Positions 1 to 6,267 are shown, numbered from the stretch's first letter. The stretch: DNA of 7,278 nucleotides from Actinomycetota bacterium (GCA_005885325.1 VAYX01000094.1:1-7278), one strand, 5' to 3'. Program-made: numbers and translations. The notes: generated by a model not told the origin, from the letters alone.

Positions 1-499
1 GGCCGACGACATCACCGACCCGGCGCCGCATACGACGTTCGCCCACCTCGACGCGACGACCGTGTTGTCGCGGGCCATCGTGGAGAAGGGGATCTACCCG
101 GCGGTCGACCCGCTCGACTCGACGTCGCGGATCCTCGACGCCCGCTACGTGGGCGAGGAGCACTACGCGGTGGCCCGGCGGGTCCAGGAGATCCTCCAGC
201 GGTACCGGAACCTCCAGGACATCATCGCCATCCTGGGCGTGGACGAGCTGTCGGAGGAGGACAAGGTCGCGGTGGCCCGAGCCCGCAAGATCGAGCGGTT
301 CCTGTCCCAGCCGTTCTTCGTGGCCGAGCAGTTCACCGGGATCAAGGGCAAGTACGTCCCGGTCGAGGAGACGATCGCCTCGTTCCGGGCGCTGGTGGAA
401 GGGGAGTACGACCACCTTCCCGAGCAGGCCTTCTACATGGTCGGCAGCATCGAGGAGGCCGAGGCCCAGGCGAAGCAGCTGGCGGGAACGGGGGGGTAG
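1..499 (+). CDS. atpD: F1Fo ATP synthase subunit beta, C-terminal part (5' end outside window)
   Basis: Catalytic beta subunit of the F1 head, which makes ATP from ADP and phosphate at the cytoplasmic face of the membrane. Only the last 165 residues are present; base 1 ends a split codon and the frame runs from base 2 to the TAG at 497-499. The fragment opens in the conserved stretch around TDPAPHTTFAHLDATTVLSR, continues through GIYPAVDPLDSTSRIL near the adenine pocket, and carries the DELSEED motif intact (bases 242-262), the loop that contacts the rotor subunit gamma and can contact epsilon. The C-terminal helical domain (FLSQPFFVAEQFTG, then the VEETI and EGEYDHLPEQAF region) is complete and ends with a short Gly-rich tail. 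The nucleotide-binding P-loop lies upstream of the window. The atpC start is two bases after the stop, so the two genes share a transcript. Identity is essentially certain. Confidence 0.98.
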   Translation, partial: ADDITDPAPHTTFAHLDATTVLSRAIVEKGIYPAVDPLDSTSRILDARYVGEEHYAVARRVQEILQRYRNLQDIIAILGVDELSEEDKVAVARARKIERFLSQPFFVAEQFTGIKGKYVPVEETIASFRALVEGEYDHLPEQAFYMVGSIEEAEAQAKQLAGTGG

Positions 500-501
500 G
501 C

Positions 502-894
502 GTGCCGCTCGACGTGCACGTCGTCACCCCGGAGCGCGAGATCTGGTCGGGACAGGCCGCCATGGTCATCGCCCGGGGGGTGGAGGGGGAGGTGGGCATC
601 CTGCCCCAGCACGCTCCGCTCCTGATCCGGCTGGCCGTGGGGCCGCTCCGCATCCGGATGGACGGGACCCAGGAAGCCGCCGTCGTGGACGGCGGCTTCC
701 TCCACGTGACGACCACCGAGGGGGTGACCCGGGTGGACGTGCTCGCCTCGTACGCCGAGATGGCCGGCCAGATCGACCTTCGGGCCGCGGAGTATCGGGT
801 GCAGGAGCTCCAGCGTGAACTGGGCCAGCGAGACGACGCCGGCCTTCGGGCCGAGCTGGCCAAGGCCATGGCCCGAGTGGAACTGGCCCGCTGA
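502..894 (+). CDS. atpC: F1Fo ATP synthase subunit epsilon
   Basis: Epsilon subunit of the rotor stalk, which couples F1 to the c-ring and in many bacteria restrains ATP hydrolysis. The protein is 130 residues, close to the usual 120-140. Residues 1-84 form the N-terminal beta-sandwich, with the family signatures VVTPEREIWSG and GEVGILPQHAPLL, then VDGGFL near 62-67. Residues 88-130 are a charged, Ala-rich helical hairpin. The start is GTG 502, two bases after the atpD stop, with a G-rich tract (490-499) as a probable Shine-Dalgarno. The C-terminal segment reads QIDLRAAE, one residue short of the I/L-D-x-x-R-A ATP-binding motif known from Bacillus and E. coli epsilon, so ATP-dependent folding of the hairpin may not operate here (inference). 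A perfect 14-bp inverted repeat lies inside the gene at 671-701. In mycobacteria a DUF2550 gene usually follows; here there is none before murA. Confidence 0.97.
   Translation: MPLDVHVVTPEREIWSGQAAMVIARGVEGEVGILPQHAPLLIRLAVGPLRIRMDGTQEAAVVDGGFLHVTTTEGVTRVDVLASYAEMAGQIDLRAAEYRVQELQRELGQRDDAGLRAELAKAMARVELAR
671..701 (+). repeat. Perfect 14-bp inverted repeat inside atpC, 3-base loop
   Basis: Bases 671-684 (AGGAAGCCGCCGTC) are exactly complementary to 688-701, with GTG as the loop, so the mRNA can form a very stable hairpin. It spans codons 57-67 (Q-E-A-A-V-V-D-G-G-F-L), part of the conserved beta-sandwich. No U-run follows, so it does not look like an intrinsic terminator. Codon choice over a conserved motif could produce the symmetry by itself. 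Confidence 0.75.
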
Positions 895-905
895 CCTCGC
901 GGTTT

Positions 906-932
906 GGGAACACCGGGCCCGGGTAGGCCGTC
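906..932 (+). promoter_or_regulatory. Candidate ECF-sigma-type promoter upstream of murA
   Basis: GGGAAC (906-911) and CGTC (929-932) are separated by 17 bases. This resembles -35 and -10 elements of ECF sigma factors such as the SigE/SigH groups, several of which answer envelope stress. Transcription would begin near 940, just upstream of the alternative murA starts GTG 945 and ATG 951. A 10-bp palindrome CCGGGCCCGG (913-922) sits in the spacer. Short motifs like this occur by chance in GC-rich DNA, so this is only a candidate. Confidence 0.25.
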
Positions 933-961
933 GATTCGAGAAACGTGGCCATGAGCACACC

Positions 962-967
962 TACAAT
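962..967 (+). promoter_or_regulatory. Candidate -10 box (TACAAT) for leaderless murA transcript
   Basis: TACAAT matches the actinobacterial housekeeping TANNNT -10 box, an AT-rich island in a GC-rich gap. It ends 7 bases before GTG 975, so transcription would start at or next to that codon and give a leaderless mRNA. No Shine-Dalgarno precedes GTG 975, as expected for leaderless translation. No good -35 is visible; TTCGAG (935-940) is a weak match at a spacing that is too long. Many actinobacterial promoters lack a recognisable -35. Confidence 0.5.
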
Positions 968-974
968 CCCTCCC

Positions 975-2246
975 GTGGATCGGTTCCTGGTCACCGGCGG
1001 AGCTCGGCTTTCGGGCTCGGTCCCCATCGCCGGCGCGAAGAACTCCGCCCTGAAGCTGATGGCGGCGGCCCTGCTCGCGCCGGGGCGGACGGTCCTGTCG
1101 AACGTCCCTCGTATCCAGGACTGCCTGACCATGGTGGAGGTCCTCCAGCATCTCGGGGCCGACGTGGCATGGGAGGACGATCTGACGATCGATGCGGGCG
1201 CCGTGCTCTCCGTCGAGGCTCCCTACGAGCTGGTCAGCCGGATGCGCGCGTCGATCCTGGTGCTGGGGCCGCTGCTCGCGCGGTGCGGCCGCGCCCGCGT
1301 GGCCATGCCGGGCGGCTGCAACATCGGATCGCGCAAGATCGACCTGCACGTTCGGGGCCTGGAGAAGATGGGAGCGCGCTTCTCCTCCGAGCACGGGTTC
1401 CTGGAAGGCGTGGCTCCGCGAGGTCTGTCCGGCGCGATCATCTCGCTCGACTTCCCCAGCGTCGGCGCGACCGAGAACGTGATGATGGCCGCCGTGGCGG
1501 CTCGCGGGACGACGGTCATCGAGAACGCTGCCCGCGAGCCGGAGCTCTCCGACCTCGCCGAGTTCCTCCAGGAGATGGGCGGACGGATCGACGGTGTCGG
1601 CACTCCCACCATCGAGATCGAGGGGACGGGCGACTTCCACCCGGTCCGCCACAGCGTGATCCCCGACCGGATCGAGGCCGGGACGTTCGCCATCGCAACG
1701 TGCGCCACCGGAGGACAGGTCGTCCTGGAGCGGGCGCGGGGCGACCACATGGACTTGGTCCTGGCCAAGCTGACCGAGCTCGGCGCCGACGCGGTGGCGA
1801 CCGAGGCCGGCGTTGCCGTCGGCCTGGAGGACCGGCCCCGGGCTGTCGATTTCGTGACGCTTCCGTATCCGGGGTTCCCCACCGACCTCCAGCCCCAGAT
1901 GATGGCCCTGCTCTCCGTAGCCGAGGGGACGAGCATCGTGACCGAGAACGTCTTCGAGAGCCGGTTCATGTTCGTCGACGAGTTGAACCGGATGGGGGCG
2001 GACATCAGGACCGAAGGGCATCATGCGGTGATCCGGGGCGTGGACCATCTGTCGGCCGCCCCGGTCCGGGCCCTCGACATCCGGGCGGGAGCGGCCATGG
2101 TGATCGCGGCCCTGTGCGCCGACGGCGTCACCGCCGTCGAGGACATGTACCACGTGGACCGGGGCTATCAGGACTTCGAGGCCAAGCTCCTCAGCCTGGG
2201 CGCCGAGGTCCGACGGGAGCGGCAGCTCACTCCGGCGCTCTGGTGA
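975..2246 (+). CDS. murA: UDP-N-acetylglucosamine 1-carboxyvinyltransferase (MurA)
   Basis: Cytoplasmic enzyme that transfers enolpyruvate from PEP to UDP-GlcNAc, the first committed step of peptidoglycan synthesis. From GTG 975 the protein is 423 residues (E. coli MurA has 419) and its numbering falls on the E. coli residues: K22-N23 in GAKN, catalytic loop Cys115 in PGGCNIGSR, and R120. The general-base Asp in GFPTDLQ is residue 304 (E. coli 305) and the Arg of HVDRGY is 396 (E. coli 397). The two repeated alpha/beta domains are both complete. GTG 945 and ATG 951 are in-frame alternatives adding 10 or 8 residues (MSTPTIPP for ATG 951). GTG 975 is preferred because it reproduces the usual MurA N-terminus (M-D-R-F-L-V) and lies 7 bases past a TACAAT box. 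Cys at 115, rather than the Asp found in Mycobacterium tuberculosis, predicts a fosfomycin-sensitive enzyme. The stop overlaps the next start (GTGA). Confidence 0.96.
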   Translation: MDRFLVTGGARLSGSVPIAGAKNSALKLMAAALLAPGRTVLSNVPRIQDCLTMVEVLQHLGADVAWEDDLTIDAGAVLSVEAPYELVSRMRASILVLGPLLARCGRARVAMPGGCNIGSRKIDLHVRGLEKMGARFSSEHGFLEGVAPRGLSGAIISLDFPSVGATENVMMAAVAARGTTVIENAAREPELSDLAEFLQEMGGRIDGVGTPTIEIEGTGDFHPVRHSVIPDRIEAGTFAIATCATGGQVVLERARGDHMDLVLAKLTELGADAVATEAGVAVGLEDRPRAVDFVTLPYPGFPTDLQPQMMALLSVAEGTSIVTENVFESRFMFVDELNRMGADIRTEGHHAVIRGVDHLSAAPVRALDIRAGAAMVIAALCADGVTAVEDMYHVDRGYQDFEAKLLSLGAEVRRERQLTPALW

Positions 2247-3958
2247 CCCGCGTCCTCGCCCGGCTGCCCCTCGGGGCGGGCGCGATCCTCCTGCTTCTCC
2301 TGCTTCCGCCGTTCGCCCGTCGAGCGGAGGCGGACTTCATCGCCCCGTGCGAGCCACAGGCGTTCGTCTTCCTCGTCCCGGCGGTGTCGTTCGAGAACCT
2401 GCTCGACGTCTCCGAGGTACGAGCCCTGGCCGGTGCCGGCGGGGCTGCGCTCATGAGCCTCCAGGGTGGGCTCCCCACCTACGAAGCCGACCTGCCTCGC
2501 TCGTGTCGGGTGGCGTGGCGATGGCTCGACCCGCTCACCTCCGGGGGTCTGTCCGGGGTCGGGACGGAGATCCGGCGGGAGGTGCTGGCGTCGACGGCCG
2601 ATCGGGTGCTCGTGTTCGTGGCCTCGACGACCTCGTCCCCCGCGATGATGGCCGCCAAGGACCTCGTCCACCCGCTGGTCATGGGGGCTGGTGCGCCCTC
2701 GATGCTCTTCGAGCTGGACGGCGCGCCGCGGACGCTCGCGTCGGACACGACGCGACGGACCGGCGTCGCGACCGACCTCGACGTCCGGCCGACGATCCTC
2801 CGATTCCTCGGGAGGGCCGTCCCCAGCGACCTCGACGGGCTCCCGCTCCGGGTGGTGGACGACCCGCCACCGTTCCAGCTGCACGAGCGGTACCTGGCGA
2901 TGCGGCGGATGACCGTCCCCGTACAGACGGCCGCGGCGTTGTACGTCACCGCGGGCGGTCTGTTCGGGATCGGGCTGATCGCGATGCGCCGGCGGGCGCC
3001 GCGGGCGCTGGCACGCGCCGGCGCCTGGGTGGGGATGTCGGTCCCGGCCCTGGCTGCGGCGCTGCTCGCGGCGGGACACCTCCCCACGCTGTCGTACGCG
3101 ACGGTGATCCCGTTCGTCGTTGCCACGACCGTCGTCGGCACCCTCGCGTTCGCGACGCTCGCGCGGCGCGACGTGCTGATGCCGCCGGCCGCCATCGGCG
3201 CCATGGTCCTGCTGTTCTTCGTCGTGGAGGCGTCCGTCCGGTGGACGGCCGCCCTCACGCCGTTCCTGGGCGGCTCGGAGCTCGATGGCGGCCGGTTCTT
3301 CGGCCTCCCGAACGTGTTCGTCGGCCTGCTGATCGGCGCGTCGCTGTACGTGGCCTCGCGGTTGTCCGCGGCGTGGGGGTTCGCGCTCATCGTCGCCGTG
3401 GCCCTGTTCGCCGGGCTCCCGTTCGCCGGGGCCAACCTCGGCGCCGCCGTCTCGCTCTTCGCCGCCGCCGGCCTGTGGCTTCCGCTTCGGGCGCGGGGCC
3501 GGCTGGGTTGGAGGGAAGCCGGCATCGCCGCCGCCGTCGTGATCGCGGGAACCGCGGTGATCCTTCTCGCCCACCGGTTCCTGACGTCGACCCCGACCCA
3601 CGTCACGCGGTTCGAGGAGGCGACGGGCTGGAACCTCGGCGATCTGTGGAGAACGTTCACCCACCGGCTCTCGACCGGATGGCACCTCATCGAGCAGAAC
3701 CCGTTCGCGCTCGTCCCGGTGGTCGGGCTTCCGGCGACGCTTCTCGCCGTCCTTCGCCCACCCGCGCCGGTGCGTGAGGCGTTCCACCGCCACCCGGCCT
3801 GGCGCGACGCCCTGCTCGTCACCCTCCTCGCTGGTGTCGCCGCCTACGTGGCCAACGACACGGGGCCGGCCGCCGCCGGGCCGGCCTTCGGGCTCGGCCT
3901 CGGGGGACTCGTCTACGTGTCCCTCGTCGAAGAACCGGCCAAGATGGGAAGGCCATGA
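2243..3958 (+). CDS. Polytopic membrane protein with degenerate alkaline-phosphatase-like ectodomain
   Basis: A 571-residue protein of unproven function. Residues 1-30 look like a Sec signal peptide or first anchor, with A-E-A before Asp31. Residues 31-225 form an extracytoplasmic domain whose end, TRRTGVATDLDVRPTILRFLG followed by DLDGLPL (about 170-202), resembles the C-terminal core of the alkaline-phosphatase/sulfatase superfamily. The opening strand (FVFLVPAVSFENLL, 41-54) lacks the usual metal-binding Asp, and the domain has only two His (143, 214) and no DHG motif, so catalysis is doubtful. Cys36 and Cys88 are the only cysteines and could form a disulfide. Residues 228-562 contain about ten membrane segments, with GGRFFGLPNVFVGLLIG (349-365), GANLG (396-400) and ANDTG (537-541), resembling motifs I recall from uncharacterised bacterial membrane proteins with the same two-part layout. 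GTG 2243 overlaps the murA stop and the end overlaps the protease gene by ATGA. Fold is inferred from motifs only. Confidence 0.85.
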   Translation: MTRVLARLPLGAGAILLLLLLPPFARRAEADFIAPCEPQAFVFLVPAVSFENLLDVSEVRALAGAGGAALMSLQGGLPTYEADLPRSCRVAWRWLDPLTSGGLSGVGTEIRREVLASTADRVLVFVASTTSSPAMMAAKDLVHPLVMGAGAPSMLFELDGAPRTLASDTTRRTGVATDLDVRPTILRFLGRAVPSDLDGLPLRVVDDPPPFQLHERYLAMRRMTVPVQTAAALYVTAGGLFGIGLIAMRRRAPRALARAGAWVGMSVPALAAALLAAGHLPTLSYATVIPFVVATTVVGTLAFATLARRDVLMPPAAIGAMVLLFFVVEASVRWTAALTPFLGGSELDGGRFFGLPNVFVGLLIGASLYVASRLSAAWGFALIVAVALFAGLPFAGANLGAAVSLFAAAGLWLPLRARGRLGWREAGIAAAVVIAGTAVILLAHRFLTSTPTHVTRFEEATGWNLGDLWRTFTHRLSTGWHLIEQNPFALVPVVGLPATLLAVLRPPAPVREAFHRHPAWRDALLVTLLAGVAAYVANDTGPAAAGPAFGLGLGGLVYVSLVEEPAKMGRP

Positions 3959-4728
3959 GCGACCGGGTTCCGCCGCGCCCGGACCTCCCGCCGGACGGCG
4001 TGCCCGTCCCGGAGATGCCGCCGACCGAGCGCCCTCTCGCCACCTGGCGATGGTGGGAGGCCATCCTGGTGTACCTGCTCATCCTGATCGTGAGCGCGTT
4101 CGCCACGTTGCCGATCTTCCAGGTGATCCGGTCTCGGGGACTGGCGAACCTGTCGGCGTCGGCGATCATTGCCATCGTCAACGTTGGGCTCCTGGTGTTG
4201 TGGCTCCAGGTGTTCCATCCGCGGTGGAGGAGGGTGATCGGCTTTCCCCGGCGGATCTGGCCCGAGGTCAGGGCCGGCACCGGCTTCGGCGCGCTCCTGT
4301 ATCCGGTGGTCGTGTTCGGGGTGGGGATCGTCCTGAACCTGTTGCTCCAGCTGTTCACGGGCCGGAGCATCCGATCCCCGCGCCAGCTGCCCGCCCACCT
4401 CTCCACGGCGGGCGTGGCCGTCTCCATCGCCTACGCAGTCGTGATCGCCCCGATCCACGAGGAGCTGTTCTTCCGGGGCATCCTGTTCCGCTCCCTGGCC
4501 GACCGGTACGGGTTCGCCATCGGGGCCGGTGGCTCCGGGCTGGCGTTCGGGCTCATCCACTACGTGCCGGGGCCGGTGTACGGCAGCGTCCTGCTCATGG
4601 GCGTGATGGTGTTCACGGGGGTCGCGCTGGCGTGGTTCTACGAGCGGCGAGGGAACATCGTGGCCACCATGGTGGCCCACGCGACCTTCAATGTGATCGG
4701 GCTGACCCTCATCCTGGTCCTTCGGTGA
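3955..4728 (+). CDS. CPBP-family intramembrane glutamic-type endopeptidase
   Basis: A 257-residue multi-pass membrane protein of the CPBP family (Abi/CAAX-protease-like, related to Rce1), which cleaves substrates within the bilayer. The three family motifs are present: EELFFR (E169, E170, R174), FGLIH (F198, H202) and HATFN (H242, N246). The first 30 residues are a Pro-rich cytoplasmic tail. Hydrophobic segments lie near 33-56, 68-87, 110-134, 152-168, 187-204, 209-229 and 235-256. It starts by ATGA overlap with the preceding gene, with GGGAAGG close upstream, so translation is probably coupled. Substrates of bacterial CPBP proteins are mostly unknown. Processing of exported or lipid-linked proteins, or of bacteriocin-like peptides, has been described for some members; position behind murA suggests an envelope role here (inference). 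All active-site residues are intact, so it should be active. A 16-bp palindrome (4662-4677) covers codons just before and into the HATFN motif. Confidence 0.93.
   Translation: MSDRVPPRPDLPPDGVPVPEMPPTERPLATWRWWEAILVYLLILIVSAFATLPIFQVIRSRGLANLSASAIIAIVNVGLLVLWLQVFHPRWRRVIGFPRRIWPEVRAGTGFGALLYPVVVFGVGIVLNLLLQLFTGRSIRSPRQLPAHLSTAGVAVSIAYAVVIAPIHEELFFRGILFRSLADRYGFAIGAGGSGLAFGLIHYVPGPVYGSVLLMGVMVFTGVALAWFYERRGNIVATMVAHATFNVIGLTLILVLR
4662..4677. repeat. Perfect 16-bp palindrome inside the CPBP protease gene
   Basis: GGCCACCATGGTGGCC is self-complementary with no loop. It encodes A-T-M-V-A and part of the His codon context of the HATFN helix. It lies about 110 bases upstream of the next gene. Coding constraint is the simplest explanation; an operator role is possible but unsupported. 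Confidence 0.5.
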
Positions 4729-4758
4729 GTCCGGTCCGGATGTGATGGAATCGGCGAT

Positions 4759-4767
4759 GGAGGGGGG
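4759..4767 (+). promoter_or_regulatory. Strong ribosome binding site for the SCP2-like gene
   Basis: GGAGGGGGG is the best Shine-Dalgarno match in the window. Its GGAGG core ends 9 bases before GTG 4773 and so fixes that start. ATG 4768 is in another frame, and in the frame of GTG 4773 a TGA at 4743-4745 blocks any start further upstream. The 44-base gap to the protease gene shows no convincing promoter, though a weak one cannot be excluded. Confidence 0.75.
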
Positions 4768-4772
4768 ATGCG

Positions 4773-5213
4773 GTGGCCATCTTTCCGAGCGACGAGTGGA
4801 TCGAGCTCTACGTCGTGCGCATCAACGCGTCGGACGAGTACCGGGACGCCGCGGCGGACTGGGAGGGGGACGTGGCCTTCGTGTTCGAGGCCGAACCGGA
4901 CAAGAACGTTCCCACCGACACCTGGGCCTGGCTCGACCTGTGGCACGGTGAGTGCCGGGCCGGCCGCATCGTGGCCGCGGAGGAGGGCGCGAAGGCCCGG
5001 TTCATCGTGCGCGCCCCGTACACGAGGTGGAAGGAGGTCCTTGCCGGGGACCTCGACCCGGTCAAGGGCATGATGCAGGGCAAGCTGAAGCTCCAGGGCG
5101 ACCTGCCCACGATGATTCGGTACGTGCGCGCGGCGAACGAGCTCGTCCATCTCACGACGAGCGTCCCCACCGAGTTCCTCGACGAGCTGCCCGCGGGAAG
5201 CGGCGCGCCCTAG
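4773..5213 (+). CDS. SCP2 sterol-binding-domain-like protein
   Basis: A 146-residue soluble protein that resembles the actinobacterial SCP2 (sterol carrier protein 2) family, whose members enclose a lipid or other hydrophobic ligand in a single alpha/beta domain. The N-terminus FPSDEWIELYVVRINASDEYRDAAADWEG (about 4-32) is the usual opening helix region. The central part holds strands (VAFVFEAEPD, WAWLDLWHGE, ARFIVRAPY), and GMMQGKLKLQGDLPTMIRYV (99-118) is the characteristic ligand-tunnel segment. The tail ends VPTEFLDELP. There is no signal peptide or membrane segment. GTG 4773 is set by a strong Shine-Dalgarno. The dehydrogenase gene begins 13 bases after the stop, so the two are probably co-transcribed and the protein may present a hydrophobic substrate to that enzyme (inference). 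Ligand specificity cannot be read from sequence; sterols are unlikely to be the only candidates in bacteria. Confidence 0.88.
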   Translation: MAIFPSDEWIELYVVRINASDEYRDAAADWEGDVAFVFEAEPDKNVPTDTWAWLDLWHGECRAGRIVAAEEGAKARFIVRAPYTRWKEVLAGDLDPVKGMMQGKLKLQGDLPTMIRYVRAANELVHLTTSVPTEFLDELPAGSGAP

Positions 5214-5226
5214 CGTCGGGGCCGGC

Positions 5227-6267
5227 GTGCGGGCCGTCGTCTTCGAGGAGGTCGGCAGGGTCTCGGTCCGCGACGTGCCCGATCCCCGGATCGAGCGACC
5301 GGACGATGCGCTCGTCCGGGTCGATGTCGCCGCGATCTGCCGGTCGGACCTGCACTTCCTGCACGGCAAGGCCCCGCTCGAGCCGGGCGAGCCCATCGGC
5401 CACGAGGCCATGGGTGTGGTGGAGGCGGTGGGGCCGCGGGTGGAACGGTTCGCCCCGGGCGACCGCGTGGTCGTCGCGTTCGACATCGCCTGCGGCCGGT
5501 GCTGGTTCTGCCGGCGAGGGCAAACGCAGCTGTGCGAGGACTTCCGCATGCTGGGGGCCGGGATCTTCGGCGGCGGACTCGGAGGGGCCCAGGCCGAGTG
5601 GGTCCGCGTCCCGTTCGCCGACACGAACCTGCTCGGGGTGCCGGACGACGTCGACGACGAGCGGGCGCTGTTCCTGGGCGACGTCCTGACCACCGGGTTC
5701 TACGGCGCGGCCCTCTCGGGGATCCGCGACGGCGACACGGTCGCGGTCGTGGGGGCGGGGCCGGTGGGGTTCTTCAGCCTGCAGGCGGCGTTGGTCCACG
5801 GCGCGGCTCAGGTGCTCGCCCTCGACATGCAGCCCGATCGCCTCGCGCTTGCCGAGAAGGTCGGTGCGGTGGCGATCGACGTGTCCGAACGGCATCCCCA
5901 GATGGCCGTGGCCGATCGGACTGGCGGGCGCGGCGCGGACGTCGTGATCGAGGCGGTCGGCGACCCGAGCGCCCTGTTCACCGCCGTCGACGCGGTGAGG
6001 CGGGGTGGCACCGTCACGGTCCTCGGCATGTACACGAGCGAGACCGTGGACGTCCCGGCCGGGGTGTGGTGGGCCCGCGCCCTGCAGATCCGGTTCGGTG
6101 GCATCTGTCCGGTGCACGCCTGGTGGGACCGGGCGCTGGCGGAGGTCCGGGCCGGACGGATCGATCCCTTGCCGATCATCTCCCACCGGCTCCCGCTCGA
6201 TGACGCCCCGCTCGGCTACGAGCTGTTCGACTCCCGCGCGGCCTCCAAGGTCCTGCTCGCGCCATGA
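5227..6267 (+). CDS. Zinc-dependent alcohol dehydrogenase, MDR family (formaldehyde-dehydrogenase-like group)
   Basis: A 346-residue NAD(P)-dependent medium-chain dehydrogenase that would oxidise an alcohol or reduce an aldehyde or ketone. The GroES-like catalytic domain (1-150) carries the catalytic zinc ligands Cys38 (in CRSDLH), His59-Glu60 (GHE) and probably Asp152 (GDVLTTG). The structural zinc site is complete: Cys89, Cys92, Cys95 and Cys103. The Rossmann domain (about 151-290) has GAGPVG at 176-181, and Asp200 ending the second strand (VLALD), which favours NAD over NADP. The stretch GAQAEWVRVPFADTNLL matches the glutathione-independent formaldehyde-dehydrogenase-like group as I recall it; the real substrate is unknown. 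GTG 5227 gives the normal M-R-A-V-V-F start; only a weak GGGG (5218-5221) precedes it. The TGA overlaps the next ATG (ATGA). Neighbouring SCP2-like proteins suggest a hydrophobic substrate (inference). No active-site residue is missing. Confidence 0.94.
   Translation: MRAVVFEEVGRVSVRDVPDPRIERPDDALVRVDVAAICRSDLHFLHGKAPLEPGEPIGHEAMGVVEAVGPRVERFAPGDRVVVAFDIACGRCWFCRRGQTQLCEDFRMLGAGIFGGGLGGAQAEWVRVPFADTNLLGVPDDVDDERALFLGDVLTTGFYGAALSGIRDGDTVAVVGAGPVGFFSLQAALVHGAAQVLALDMQPDRLALAEKVGAVAIDVSERHPQMAVADRTGGRGADVVIEAVGDPSALFTAVDAVRRGGTVTVLGMYTSETVDVPAGVWWARALQIRFGGICPVHAWWDRALAEVRAGRIDPLPIISHRLPLDDAPLGYELFDSRAASKVLLAP

Noticed and set aside
510..523. 14-bp palindrome CGACGTGCACGTCG just after the atpC start
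   Set aside because: About one perfect 14-bp palindrome is expected by chance in a GC-rich window of this size, and it encodes ordinary N-terminal residues of epsilon.
1498..1541. 11-bp inverted repeat with a 22-base loop inside murA
   Set aside because: The long loop makes this size of repeat reasonably likely by chance, and no regulatory context is visible.
342..2153. Long open frame on the - strand (603 codons), antisense to atpD, atpC and murA
   Set aside because: It is opposite three certain genes, is rich in Arg, His, Asp and Pro with no recognisable domain, and is the typical mirror frame of GC-rich coding DNA.
815..2242. Upstream extension of the 2243-3958 frame through atpC and murA
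   Set aside because: The frame is open only because of high GC; the extension is Arg/Gly/Pro-rich low-complexity sequence. The signal peptide and GTGA overlap place the start at 2243.
2168..3793. Long - strand open frame (541 codons) and a + strand frame 2347-3777 over the membrane protein
   Set aside because: Both translate to highly charged Arg/Gly-rich sequence without family features. The 2243-3958 frame gives a signal peptide and membrane segments instead.
3864..3886. Repeated GGCCGGCC blocks in the membrane protein gene
   Set aside because: Low-complexity coding of G-P-A-A-A-G-P-A; no evidence of a functional repeat.
4729..4772. Terminator or promoter between the protease and SCP2-like genes
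   Set aside because: No stem followed by a U-run and no convincing -35/-10 pair; only the ribosome binding site is supported.
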